This document shows positions 27,197 to 36,156 of a stretch of 64,000 bases of DNA, piece by piece (the first letter of the stretch is position 1; each line of letters begins with the position of its first letter). Source of the DNA: Reinekea sp. G2M2-21 (GTDB taxonomy: Bacteria; Pseudomonadota; Gammaproteobacteria; Pseudomonadales; Natronospirillaceae); contig NZ_JADPQG010000001.1 in assembly GCF_015687175.1 (NCBI RefSeq), forward strand, positions 1,798,001-1,862,000, given 5' to 3'. Under the pieces are notes generated by a model. That model worked only from the letters and a program-made list of their open reading frames with translations, was not told the origin of the DNA and searched no databases. Made by a program: the position numbers and the translations under genes.

Positions 27197-27988
27197 ATGC
27201 TTTTGTGGATTGCAATTCTGACCTATCTGACCAGCGGACTGGTGGCTATCTGGTCTGTTATGAAAGAGAAAAAATACCCCCTTTGGGTGGTTTATTCTCC
27301 TGCGGCAATCGGACTTGCGGCACATTCGGCACAGTTGATATCCGAAGTTATGGTTGCCGGCATGTTACAAATGAGTCTGTTAAACTCGATCAGTATCTGC
27401 GTTTGGATGACCATTGCCGTTATTCTGATTTCTGCCCTGTCCAAACCAATCCATAACTTATTTATGTTTCTTATGCCGGCTGGCGCTGCCTTCCTAGTAT
27501 TGGCCTTGTTTGCACCTCAATTGGCAGTACCAAAGGCCTATTCAACCGGCATGTTGGTCCACATATTCATTTCACTGCTGGCTTACAGTGTCATGATCAT
27601 CGCCACTTTACAGGCTATTCTGGTGAATATTCAAAGTAACCATCTACATAAACACCGGTTCAACAATAAGATATCCAGTATTCTGCCGCCGTTACAGTCC
27701 ATGGAACGCCTTATGTTTGAATGGCTAATGATAGGTTTCGTGTTGCTGACCGCGGCAATCATTACCGGCGGCATCTATGTCGATAACATGCTCGCGCAAC
27801 ACCTGATACACAAAACGGTATTAACGCTGATTGCGTGGGCGTTTTTTGCCACTCTACTTTTTGGTCATTTCTACTTGGGCTGGCGAGGACAATATGCGAG
27901 CCGTCTGATTTACCTAGGTTTCGCCTTTTTGATTGTGGCCTTTATGGGTTCCAAGTTCGTGTTAGAGTACTTGCTACTCATCGCATAA
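27197..27988 (+). CDS. YpjD/CcsA-like inner membrane protein (cytochrome c assembly family)
   Basis: This 263-residue integral membrane protein has about eight hydrophobic segments and resembles CcsA/CcmC-type heme handlers of the YpjD branch. Recognisable parts are HIFISLLAYSVMIIATLQAI, the amphipathic stretch LPPLQSMERLMF and a C-terminal block GHFYLGWRGQYASRLIY. YpjD proteins lie beside ffh and corB in many gammaproteobacteria, and the order is conserved here. Its role in cytochrome c biogenesis is not proven. A Fur-like box stands upstream. Confidence 0.88.
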   Translation: MLLWIAILTYLTSGLVAIWSVMKEKKYPLWVVYSPAAIGLAAHSAQLISEVMVAGMLQMSLLNSISICVWMTIAVILISALSKPIHNLFMFLMPAGAAFLVLALFAPQLAVPKAYSTGMLVHIFISLLAYSVMIIATLQAILVNIQSNHLHKHRFNNKISSILPPLQSMERLMFEWLMIGFVLLTAAIITGGIYVDNMLAQHLIHKTVLTLIAWAFFATLLFGHFYLGWRGQYASRLIYLGFAFLIVAFMGSKFVLEYLLLIA

Positions 27989-28118
27989 TTTTTTAAACGC
28001 AGTCGTGCTTTATCGAAAGGATTAACGCCGAAATGACAAGATTTGTCGACCAATGCTTGACAGCAGCCAGACATATCGATAAAAAATCGCCTGATTCCGC
28101 TGTTGAGGCTAACCTCTT

Positions 28119-29402
28119 TTGAACGATCTCCCCATAGGCCTGTTATTTACCATACTTGGCCTGCTGTTGTTATTTTCTGCCTTTTTCTCAAGTTCAGAGA
28201 CCGGCATGCTGTCACTGAACCGATACCGACTGAAACATTTGGCTAATGAAGGAAATCGTTCGGCAAAACTTGCCAAACGACTGCTAGAGACGCCCGAACG
28301 ATTGATCAGCGTCATCCTGATTGGCAACAATCTGGTCAATATTGCGGCAGCGACTATCGCCACAATCATCGCCCAGCGATTAATGCCAGCAAATGAAGAG
28401 CTGGCGTTGGCCATTTCAACTGTGGTGCTGACCTTAGCCGTTTTGATTTTTTCTGAAGTGACTCCCAAAACCTTGGCACAGAGGCACCCAGAGCGTATTT
28501 CGTTTCCTGCGTCTTATGTACTGCAAGGTCTTTCAGTCATTTTGGCTCCGGCCGTCTGGCTAGTGAACCACATTGTTAAGTGGATATTTTGGCTATTCCG
28601 GGTCGGACATGGTGCTGATAATGGCGAGGCGCTCTCTTCTGAAGAATTAAAAACTATCGTTAATGAATCCGGTAGCACGCTGCCTGAACAACGGCAATCC
28701 ATGTTGCTGGGCATTCTCGAACTAGAAAATGTGACCGTTGACGACATCATGGTGCCACGCAATGAAGTTAAAGGCATCGATCTTGAAGACGATATCGAAA
28801 CCATTGCTGAAAACATTCGTAAAACCGAATATACCCGGTTTCCGTTGTATAAGGGTGATATTGATAAAGTCATCGGTATTCTGCACGTCAGACACGCCGC
28901 TGAGTTTTTATACTCGGACAATCCATCTAAGGTTATGCTAACGAAAGCCGCCAACGACCCTTATTTCGTTCCAGAAGGCACGCCTCTGCATACCCAACTG
29001 TTTAACTTTCAAAGTCAGCAATTGCGTATGGCTCTTGTCGTTGACGAATATGGTGATATTCAAGGTTTGGTGACACTGGAAGACTTGCTGGAGGAGATTG
29101 TCGGCGAATTCACGACCGACCTGACCAACAGCAACAAAGAAATCCATCCACAGCGTGACGGAACCTTTGTTATTGATGGAACCGCCACGATCCGAGATAT
29201 CAATCGAGCTCTGGATTGGGACTTGCCAACCGATGGACCGAAAACACTCAACGGTCTGATTCTGGAGCATGTCGAGGACATTCCGGATGCGAACCTGAGT
29301 CTTAAAATCGGCAATTATCTGATAGAGATACTGCAGATTAAGGACAATGCGGTCACTGCAACCCGTATCCGGGACCTCGGAACGAAGCAACCTACCGAAT
29401 AA
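28119..29402 (+). CDS. CorB-like membrane transporter (DUF21 / CNNM with CBS pair)
   Basis: This 427-residue protein probably mediates magnesium or cobalt transport. It has an N-terminal CNNM/DUF21 membrane domain (about 1-175, starting with PIGLLFTILGLLLLFSAFFS), then tandem CBS domains (about 200-330; IMVPRNEVKGID, EYTRFPLYKGDIDKVIGIL and DEYGDIQGLVTLEDLLEE), then a CorC/HlyC C-terminal domain (about 345-420). The start is a TTG at 28119 with GAGG at 28105-28108; no ATG fits the N-terminus. It is 130 bp downstream of ypjD and possibly co-transcribed. Confidence 0.92.
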   Translation: MNDLPIGLLFTILGLLLLFSAFFSSSETGMLSLNRYRLKHLANEGNRSAKLAKRLLETPERLISVILIGNNLVNIAAATIATIIAQRLMPANEELALAISTVVLTLAVLIFSEVTPKTLAQRHPERISFPASYVLQGLSVILAPAVWLVNHIVKWIFWLFRVGHGADNGEALSSEELKTIVNESGSTLPEQRQSMLLGILELENVTVDDIMVPRNEVKGIDLEDDIETIAENIRKTEYTRFPLYKGDIDKVIGILHVRHAAEFLYSDNPSKVMLTKAANDPYFVPEGTPLHTQLFNFQSQQLRMALVVDEYGDIQGLVTLEDLLEEIVGEFTTDLTNSNKEIHPQRDGTFVIDGTATIRDINRALDWDLPTDGPKTLNGLILEHVEDIPDANLSLKIGNYLIEILQIKDNAVTATRIRDLGTKQPTE

Positions 29403-29697
29403 AAGTGTTCGACCATACCCACTAGCCGCGGCAATTAAGCAGCAATCGCCGCGGCAACCTGTCCTCGTCAACACAATAGTTTGACAACCCCTTCCCCTCT
29501 ATCCTAGCCAGCCTGAGAAAGCAGACAATAACGCGTATCCTCGTTTTCTACACCTCATTAAACTTGTTATTTTTTAACCCGCCTGACTATACTGACTGAC
29601 AATAATGCGATTGCTGAAGCGCATTACCAAAGGCAACCTCAGTAAAACTGAACGAGCTGAAAACCATTAAAAACAATAATTAAATGGAGAGAAACAT
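29403..29697. other. Intergenic region between corB and the Yip1 gene
   Basis: About 295 bp without a recognised gene. Two copies of the self-complementary GCCGCGGC (29425-29432 and 29448-29455) could form a hairpin after corB, but no T-run follows. The Yip1 gene's ribosome binding site GGAGAG is at 29686-29691. Nothing else is evident. Confidence 0.4.
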
Positions 29698-30306
29698 ATG
29701 ATTCTCAATCACGTTTGGGGAATATTCACGCATCCCGACGACGAATGGAAAACGATACGGTCAGAGCCAAACACCATTGGTCGCCACTATTTTGCCCATG
29801 CACTGATACTGGCCGCCATTCCTGCTGTGTGCGCCTTTATCGGTACGACTCAAGTGGGCTGGACCGTCGGCAGCTCCGACACTATTTACAAGCTGACCGT
29901 CGAAAGCGCTTTAATGCTATGCCTGTTGTTCTATGGCGCGATGATTGTCGGCGTCATCATTCTGGGGAAATTTATTGATTTCCTATCCGAGACCTACCAG
30001 GAATCTGACCACACACCTCGCGGCATCGCATTAGCAACGTACACGACAGCACCTTTGTTTATTTGTGGATTAATTGCACTCTACCCGGTCCTTTGGCTAG
30101 ATATGGTGATTGGCTTGGTAGCGATCGCTTACTCTGTGTACCTGCTGTATGAAGGGGTACCCATTTTAATGAGCATACCCAAAGAAAAGGGGTTTGTTTT
30201 TGCCAGTGCTATTGTCACCGTGGGTTTGGTGATGTTTGTCGGCCTCTTGGCAATTACGGTTATAGCTTGGGCAATTGGCGTAGGTCCGGTTTACATCACC
30301 GGTTAA
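29698..30306 (+). CDS. Yip1-family membrane protein
   Basis: This 202-residue polytopic inner-membrane protein starts with the Yip1-like phrase NHVWGIFTHPDDEWKTIRSE, a short amphipathic cytoplasmic lead. Five hydrophobic segments follow (about 30-55, 68-90, 108-128, 130-150, 165-195). The family's role in bacteria is not known. A good GGAGAG site precedes the ATG. Downstream of the stop lies the 63-bp MITE-like repeat (30399-30461), before trmJ. Confidence 0.82.
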   Translation: MILNHVWGIFTHPDDEWKTIRSEPNTIGRHYFAHALILAAIPAVCAFIGTTQVGWTVGSSDTIYKLTVESALMLCLLFYGAMIVGVIILGKFIDFLSETYQESDHTPRGIALATYTTAPLFICGLIALYPVLWLDMVIGLVAIAYSVYLLYEGVPILMSIPKEKGFVFASAIVTVGLVMFVGLLAITVIAWAIGVGPVYITG

Positions 30307-30398
30307 ACTTGCAAATGAGCCTTAAGGATACCTCTAGAAAGTCCATCTGATTCTGGATTTAAGAACGAGCTTATGGCGAAGCGAAAACTTGCAAACCT

Positions 30399-30461
30399 AG
30401 TGTCCTGAGTTAGAAGTTCGCCTCAGCTCTGAAACTATACGAACTTCCGACTCAGGACACT
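30399..30461. repeat. MITE-like inverted-repeat element, short copy (63 bp)
   Basis: The element starts AGTGTCCTGAG and ends CTCAGGACACT. Its 22-bp termini pair with two mismatches. It has a 19-bp core. The right 33 bases (from AGCTCTGAAACTA to CTCAGGA) recur almost identically at the end of the element at 44977-45240, and the left 22 bases are identical in both. This supports a mobile, non-coding repeat family. A target-site duplication is not clear. It lies in the gap before trmJ. Confidence 0.75.
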
Positions 30462-30575
30462 GGCGGGCTAAGTTGAGAATTTTCAACATCAATAATGACC
30501 AACGCCCGTGACATGACATTGGTCATTTTCCCCGAAGGGTAATACCATACCGCTAACATTACTGTCGGTCGTATT

Positions 30576-31298
30576 ATGTCTTCAAATATTCGTATTGTTC
30601 TTATAAAAACCTGGCACGCAGGCAATATTGGTGCTACAGCACGTGCCATGAAAAACATGGGTTTATCCGAGTTGTACTTGGTCGATCCTGTTGACTTCCC
30701 GAGCGAGGAAGCCACCAGCCGCGCTGGACAGGCTACGGACATCTTGCAAAGCGCCGTCGTCGTACCAACCCTGGGAGCCGCGATCAAAGATTGTGCACTG
30801 GTCATTGGCACCTCGGCTCGCGATCGAAGTATCGCGCTTCCCGCGCTCACGGCGGAACAATGTGCCGAAAAAGCAGTTTTGGAACAGTCCAAAACCCCGG
30901 TAGCCCTCGTGTTCGGTCGCGAACGCATGGGTTTGCACAATGATGAGATCCAGCAATGTCACTTTCAAGTTAACATCGACGCCAACAAAGAATACCCGGT
31001 TCTGAATTTAGGACAGGCAGTGCAGATTTTATGCTATGAAATATTTAAAGCATCCCAATCTCAAAATACGCCTAAGTCAATCGAGGAACCTTACCCTTTA
31101 CACGAAGATCTGGTCCGTTTTCAGGAACACCTTGAACAAACAGCCTACGATATCGAATTTATTAACCGTAAACATCCCGGACAGACGTTGGATCATCTGC
31201 AGGCACTTTTCAGACGGGCGCGGCCAACGCGCAAAGAGCTGAGTATTCTGCGCGGGTTTTTAAATGCGGCACAAAAAAACCATGGAAAATCGGATTAG
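30576..31298 (+). CDS. trmJ: tRNA (cytidine/uridine-2'-O-)-methyltransferase TrmJ
   Basis: This 240-residue SPOUT methyltransferase modifies nucleotide 32 of tRNA. It carries the N-terminal VLIKTWHAGNIGATARAMKNMG, VIGTSARDRS and the C-terminal SPOUT knot GRERMGLHNDEIQQC and VLNLGQAVQILCYE. Length agrees with the family. No iscR follows, although trmJ often sits next to isc genes. The convergent Mpo1-like gene is 51 bp away. Confidence 0.95.
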   Translation: MSSNIRIVLIKTWHAGNIGATARAMKNMGLSELYLVDPVDFPSEEATSRAGQATDILQSAVVVPTLGAAIKDCALVIGTSARDRSIALPALTAEQCAEKAVLEQSKTPVALVFGRERMGLHNDEIQQCHFQVNIDANKEYPVLNLGQAVQILCYEIFKASQSQNTPKSIEEPYPLHEDLVRFQEHLEQTAYDIEFINRKHPGQTLDHLQALFRRARPTRKELSILRGFLNAAQKNHGKSD

Positions 31299-31349
31299 CA
31301 ATCTACGAACCGCGCCGTTTCTCAGCGAAAAGGCGCTGGCTTGTGCGAA

Positions 31350-31808
31350 TCAAACAGGTAACCCAAGCCTGCGATAAACGAAACTGAGCAGCCAGGCGGG
31401 ACCTATCATCAGAAACTGAATATCCTGGAAGAAACTGGGTTTCTTACCTTCAATTTTGTGGCCGATAAACTGACCTATCCACGCCAACACAAACAAAACC
31501 AGGGCTGTTGACCATAAAGGACTTTTCAGCGCCTGCTGGTGCCATACAATCAGGACAATACAGAACATGGAAAAAAGAGCCATACCGATGGTTAAGGTTA
31601 CAGACAAGCGCAGGTAAAAAATCAGTGCGCTGATAATAAAAATGATACCCAGATTTAGCCAACCACTGGTGTTTAGCGACACGCTCCAAAGCAACGCAAT
31701 AACGGTCCAGGTTATAATTGGAACACAAATCCAATGTATGGTTTTATTCACCGGGTTCTGGTGCGATTCGCCATAAGAATCCAGCCATTGTTGAATGGAT
31801 TTAGCCAT
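31350..31808 (-). CDS. Mpo1-like / DUF962 membrane protein
   Basis: This 152-residue polytopic protein resembles the YGL010w/Mpo1 family, a Fe-dependent dioxygenase of 2-hydroxy fatty acids. Four hydrophobic segments are visible (about 32-48, 53-75, 81-95, 103-118), plus His residues in SHQNPVNKTIHWICVP and QFIGHKIEGKKPSFFQD. The start is ATG 31808, eight bases after GAGAGG. A GTG nine bases earlier overlaps this site and is less likely. Function in bacteria is not proven. Confidence 0.83.
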   Translation of the reverse strand: MAKSIQQWLDSYGESHQNPVNKTIHWICVPIITWTVIALLWSVSLNTSGWLNLGIIFIISALIFYLRLSVTLTIGMALFSMFCIVLIVWHQQALKSPLWSTALVLFVLAWIGQFIGHKIEGKKPSFFQDIQFLMIGPAWLLSFVYRRLGLPV

Positions 31809-31984
31809 AGTATTCACCTCTCTGTTTTTTGTTGTTATTTTTCAAATACGGTTAGCAAGGTAGCCTATTTTTGCAAAATGAGCATTGACTAACGCAGTAA
31901 ACCTGCATTATTGCCAGCTCAACATCCGCATTATTTCGCTTATATCAACAATAGAGAATAGAAAGCCGTTGGTCCTATACTTTG

Positions 31985-32854
31985 CTACTGCTTCGTTCGC
32001 CGATGACGGGCCCAAACATAGCCACTGAGCCCAATGAGAACCATAAATGAAGCGATATAAAAACGCGTACCGAACGACTCACCCAGTAAAAGCACGCCCA
32101 TTAAAGCGACCAGGACCGGAACCAGCAATTGAAAGACCGCAGCGCTAACAGAGGTAATTAACGGTAACATCAGATACCAAATACAATACCCCAACCCCGA
32201 CGCGAAAACGCCACTTAACAAGGCAAGAATAACGCCGAAGGCAGTCACATTAGGCTCTCCTACTCCAACAAAAACTAAAGCAACGATTAAGCTGATCGGC
32301 ACAGCTGAAATAAAGCTTTGCGCCACATCCAATATGGCGTCAGACGAAGCCAAGCCTGAAATGGAGAACAACGCCCAGCCGACACCTGCGATCACCATTA
32401 GCACAAAACCCAGCAAAGATGGTTGATTCACGCCCGGTAAGACCAATACCAAAAATCCGACGATGGCTAATACAACGCCACTCCATTCTGGCATGGATAA
32501 CCGTTGCCCCTGATATAACCCGTAGCCGATCATAATAAACTGGACTGTCGCGAAGAGAATGAGTGCGCCTGTCGCACTACTGACATACGCATAGGCAATG
32601 GAAAAGGCAAACGCATACAACAATAGATACAGGGTCGTTTTCCAGCGGAAATTTTCGATTTTTTCCGGCCGTTTCTGCACCCAAAGCACAACACTTAACA
32701 CCGCAGCAGCGGAACACAAGCGGATCACCGTGAACAGGTAGGGATCTATCCACTGACCGGCTAACGCAGCACGCCCCAATATACTGTTTAAGGCAAAAGC
32801 AATGGCGGTGAGAAAGCCCAAGATTAAAATTTTCAAAGATACACCTAGCCTCAC
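31985..32854 (-). CDS. DMT-superfamily transporter with EamA domains
   Basis: This 289-residue protein has ten hydrophobic segments in two halves, typical of EamA-type drug/metabolite transporters. Examples are LGFLTAIAFALNSILGRAAL near residue 14 and VLVALMGVLLLGESF near 250. Substrate is unknown. It starts at GTG (32852-32854). The preceding gene, an AGMO-like hydroxylase, ends 13 bp upstream, so co-transcription is likely. Confidence 0.88.
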   Translation of the reverse strand: MRLGVSLKILILGFLTAIAFALNSILGRAALAGQWIDPYLFTVIRLCSAAAVLSVVLWVQKRPEKIENFRWKTTLYLLLYAFAFSIAYAYVSSATGALILFATVQFIMIGYGLYQGQRLSMPEWSGVVLAIVGFLVLVLPGVNQPSLLGFVLMVIAGVGWALFSISGLASSDAILDVAQSFISAVPISLIVALVFVGVGEPNVTAFGVILALLSGVFASGLGYCIWYLMLPLITSVSAAVFQLLVPVLVALMGVLLLGESFGTRFYIASFMVLIGLSGYVWARHRRTKQ

Positions 32855-32867
32855 AGGGTATGACAGG

Positions 32868-34097
32868 TCATGTATTGGACTCTGAAATGACGGTAAAATT
32901 CCTTTTTTGAAAGTAAAAACAGAATCCCCAATAGATGCCCGCTGCTATTGAATAAAGAACAGATATGTTTTCTGGCCAAAGCACGGGTACCCAGACACTG
33001 ATCAGCAAGATATAACTCAATCGAAAGGCCTCTATCCACCAGCCCAGAGGACGTCCTTCCAGTATGAAGTTCATACTCAACAATACCAATCCCAATGGAA
33101 AAAAATGCAGCAATGCAACCGTGAAATTTTGCAAATCGACAGATAACAGAAACCAAACCGTATATCCCAAGGCAAACAATAATTGGCTCCAAACCTGCCA
33201 TCTCCCCGACATTGAACAGTTTGGGTTATACGGATGGAAGTTCTGCATGTTCAAGCGCGGCATTGGAGCGCGCTCGTTAACAATAGACGGGCGGACACCC
33301 GTCCGGCTGATCAGTATTTCTATTGTCGTGCGAAGACTACGCCCAACCCACATATCCTTAAGCATCTGCCCATAAATCTGAAAGTTCGCGTAAAAAGGAT
33401 TAAAGCTATTCAGTGGCTTACGGACACCAAATACGACGGGATCGTCGGGGAGCTCCTCTTGAAACGTACCAAACAGCCGATCCCATAAAATGAACACACC
33501 GCCAAAATTCTTATCAATATAGCGATCGTTCATACCATGATGCACGCGATGATTCGAAGGCGTAACCATAATCCACTCAACAAAACCCAGTTTGGGGACA
33601 AAACGGGTGTGGACCCAGAATTGATAAATTAAATTAAACGAGCCAACCACAGCCACTAAGGCGGGATTGAATCCTAAAAAAACCATTGGCATATAAACCA
33701 GCGAACCTTTTACAAATCCGGAAAACGGTTGCCGTAATGCGGTGGTTAGATTGAACTCTTCACTCTGATGATGGACCGCATGTGCGTTCCAGAAAATGGA
33801 GAACACATGATCCAGACGATGGGACCAGTAATAAAAAAAGTCATAAACAATAAAAGCCACAATCCAAATAATGGGCGATTGCTCCAACTGAAAAAATGAG
33901 AAATAAGCAAACAAGGCACTGTAGGCGGCCCAATTGACATAGAGTGTAACGAAGTCCATGGTCCGGTTGAGCATTCCGGTACTGAGGCTGCCAACTGCGT
34001 CATTGAAACGGTAATATCCAGTTGTTTTACGCCAGTCCACGAGTGCTTCGAGGACGATCAACAACATAAATACGGGGATCGCGTATAAAATAATCAT
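32868..34097 (-). CDS. Sterol-desaturase / AGMO-like membrane hydroxylase
   Basis: This 409-residue di-iron membrane enzyme of the fatty acid hydroxylase superfamily shows the histidine clusters HRLDH (about 94-98), AHAVHH (about 107-112) and HRVHHG (about 185-190). The segments FWNAHAVHHQSEEFNLTTALRQ and IDKNFGGVFILWDRLFGTF are close in style to alkylglycerol monooxygenases. Many membrane segments flank these boxes. The C-terminal third (about 290-400) is hydrophobic and has no recognised motif. The substrate is probably a lipid, inferred from the family. The EamA transporter lies 13 bp downstream. Confidence 0.88.
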   Translation of the reverse strand: MIILYAIPVFMLLIVLEALVDWRKTTGYYRFNDAVGSLSTGMLNRTMDFVTLYVNWAAYSALFAYFSFFQLEQSPIIWIVAFIVYDFFYYWSHRLDHVFSIFWNAHAVHHQSEEFNLTTALRQPFSGFVKGSLVYMPMVFLGFNPALVAVVGSFNLIYQFWVHTRFVPKLGFVEWIMVTPSNHRVHHGMNDRYIDKNFGGVFILWDRLFGTFQEELPDDPVVFGVRKPLNSFNPFYANFQIYGQMLKDMWVGRSLRTTIEILISRTGVRPSIVNERAPMPRLNMQNFHPYNPNCSMSGRWQVWSQLLFALGYTVWFLLSVDLQNFTVALLHFFPLGLVLLSMNFILEGRPLGWWIEAFRLSYILLISVWVPVLWPENISVLYSIAAGIYWGFCFYFQKRNFTVISESNT

Positions 34098-34396
34098 CGG
34101 ACTTCTCTCTTATTTTTATTTTTTTTCATGTATCTCCCCCCATTTGTGGCTCCGGGTTGACGGAATGCACTGAATGATCGTTAAGCTGACGATTGCGCAG
34201 ACAAGGAGATGGCGAACACTACTATCGGAAATTAATAACGAATGTAAAGTAAAATGATGCTATTCAACGGAATAGATGTTGACGGCTCAAAAAAATCGTG
34301 CGGCTTGGCTGGAAGAATACGATTTATCGAATACCTATGTGACGGAGGTAAAAACGCCGGTCGAAAAAACCAAGCGCCTTTACAACCCAAATCTGA
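34098..34396. other. Intergenic region between the AGMO-like and ParS-like genes
   Basis: About 300 bp. The left part holds the AGMO-like promoter region, rich in T at 34112-34130. A frame of about 78 codons on the plus strand (34276-34512) reads into the ParS-like gene in antisense and has no family resemblance. I see no RNA gene or element here. Confidence 0.35.
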
Positions 34397-34849
34397 CTAT
34401 TCTTTTTTGGATTCAAGTGTCGTCAACACCCGCGATACCCGGGTACGACCTTCTGCACTGGCCATCAATAACTTGGGAACTGTTCCATTCAACAACTCCT
34501 GTGGCCGATTAAGCCAGGCATGCGCCAACTCAGGATCCTCAAAAACCTGACAGGCACGAATCACAAGCTTGGTTATATCGTCGACAGCGCCATTCATTGG
34601 GGGCTCTTCAGACATATCCATAGATACAAGCTCAGCATTAGGCACGGCATTTAAAACCTGCTCACGTGCGTAACTTAACAAGTCTGCCGCGTGGTCACCT
34701 TCACGTTCAAAGTGCACACTGAATTCGGTCCCGGATAATGGGCCGGGTTCGACATGAAAATCGCTACCGGAGAGTTGACTGGCAACTTCATCAACATCGA
34801 CTGCTTGACGCTCGGCTACTTTAAAAGTAAGCGAAAAATGATGCTTCAT
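34397..34849 (-). CDS. Protein with a C-terminal Xre/MbcA/ParS toxin-binding-like domain
   Basis: This 150-residue protein has two parts. Residues about 1-80 are a mixed acidic region (FSLTFKVAERQAV, FSVHFEREGDHAADLL) that I do not recognise. The C-terminal 55 residues read VFEDPELAHAWLNRPQELLNG with PKLLMASAEGRTRV. They match the pattern of the Xre/MbcA/ParS antitoxin C-terminal domain (DUF2384). No HTH is visible before it and no RES-domain toxin gene adjoins, so a classic toxin-antitoxin pair is not present. It is divergent from the KAS III-like gene. Function unknown. Confidence 0.6.
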   Translation of the reverse strand: MKHHFSLTFKVAERQAVDVDEVASQLSGSDFHVEPGPLSGTEFSVHFEREGDHAADLLSYAREQVLNAVPNAELVSMDMSEEPPMNGAVDDITKLVIRACQVFEDPELAHAWLNRPQELLNGTVPKLLMASAEGRTRVSRVLTTLESKKE

Positions 34850-34999
34850 AAGTACTCACAGGCTTGCTATAGACATCTAAAGCATAACGAATAGGTCCGA
34901 GAATCGCCAGTTACGATTAAAAATCGATTGGATTTTTTAATGCACCTTTTCCGTGCTTTGTTACACTGCATTAATAAAAACTAAACAGAGATTATTTTG

Positions 35000-36136
35000 A
35001 TGTCGCACTTCCCTAACGTAGTTATCAGTGGTTCTGGTGTCTGGAATCCCCCTTATTCCGTCAGTAATGAAGAATTAGTCGACGTATTAAACAGGAATGC
35101 CGACCGTTTCAATGAAGAAAATGCGGATGCCATTGCGGATGGACTGCTCGAACCTTTGGCCAAATCCGATGCGGCTTTTATCGAAAAAGCCAGTGGAATC
35201 AAACATCGTTTTGTCTTTGAAAAAGAAGGCATTCTCGATCTGAATCGTATGAGACCAAATATCCCGGAACGCAGTGACAACGACATATCACAACAGGCTG
35301 AAATGGCCGTAGCCGCCGCAAAGCTGGCTTTGGACGATGCAGGTAAATCCTCCGATCAAATAGACGCGGTCATTGTCAGTTGTGCCTATACGCAAAGAGC
35401 CTATCCTGCAATTGCTATTGAAGTGCAGCATGCGTTGGGCATTGTCGGGTTCGGATTTGACATGTTGGTTGCCTGTTCAGCAGCAACCTTTGCCTTGCAG
35501 CGGGCTTATGAAATGATTCGCTCTGGAACGGCAAGAGCAGTACTGGTCATTAACCCTGAACTGGTTACACCTCAATTGAATTATGCCGACCGGGACAGCC
35601 ATTTCATTTTCGGTGATGTCGCCACAGCCATGGTTATTGAAGACGAAGCGAATGTGCAAAGCGACCAGTATTTTAAAATACTAGGGACAAAAGCGGTGAC
35701 CAGCTACTCCAACAATATTCGTTCAAATTTTGGTCACTTGGCTCGCGCGGCCGATGTTGAAGCGTTTGGCGTGAACAATCTGTTTCATCAGGAAGGTCGA
35801 AAAGTTTTCAAAGAAGTTTGCCCAATGGCCGCTGAGCATATGACGAGTCATCTTGCCGAACTCGGTCTCGACAACGGCGTGGTCCGTCGTTGGTGGTTAC
35901 ATCAGGCAAATATCAACATGAACTTATTGATTGCCAAGAAACTGCTGGGACGTAATGCCACAGCAGACGAAGCACCTGTGGTGTTGGATCGTTACGGCAA
36001 CACTGCTTCCGCGGGTTCTATTATCGCGTTCAGTCTCTACCACAAAGACTTTAAACCGGGTGAAATTGGCTTGATTTGTTCTTTTGGTGCGGGCTATTCA
36101 ATAGGTTCGCTGATTTTGGAATGTTGTCAGAAATAG
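35000..36136 (+). CDS. Beta-ketoacyl-ACP synthase III-like thiolase-fold enzyme
   Basis: This 378-residue condensing enzyme starts at ATG 35000; a TTG just before it is not needed. It carries the Cys-His-Asn triad: C159 in LVACSAATF, H301 in WWLHQANINMN and N334 in YGNTASAG. FabH is about 320 residues; the extra length lies in an insertion near residues 30-95. The length and layout resemble PA3286-type KAS III, which can use acyl-CoA from beta-oxidation, but substrate choice is not determinable. It is divergent from the ParS-like gene, and the GNAT gene converges with its 3' end. Confidence 0.88.
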   Translation: MSHFPNVVISGSGVWNPPYSVSNEELVDVLNRNADRFNEENADAIADGLLEPLAKSDAAFIEKASGIKHRFVFEKEGILDLNRMRPNIPERSDNDISQQAEMAVAAAKLALDDAGKSSDQIDAVIVSCAYTQRAYPAIAIEVQHALGIVGFGFDMLVACSAATFALQRAYEMIRSGTARAVLVINPELVTPQLNYADRDSHFIFGDVATAMVIEDEANVQSDQYFKILGTKAVTSYSNNIRSNFGHLARAADVEAFGVNNLFHQEGRKVFKEVCPMAAEHMTSHLAELGLDNGVVRRWWLHQANINMNLLIAKKLLGRNATADEAPVVLDRYGNTASAGSIIAFSLYHKDFKPGEIGLICSFGAGYSIGSLILECCQK

Positions 36137-36156
36137 TTTCTCATCTGATCTGACGG

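Noticed and set aside
32851-33201. 116-codon minus-strand frame
   Set aside because: Lies inside the AGMO-like gene in another frame and shows no family motif.
34254-34550. 98-codon and 78-codon plus-strand frames before and over the ParS-like gene
   Set aside because: Mostly antisense to that gene, with no similarity to known families or good start signals.
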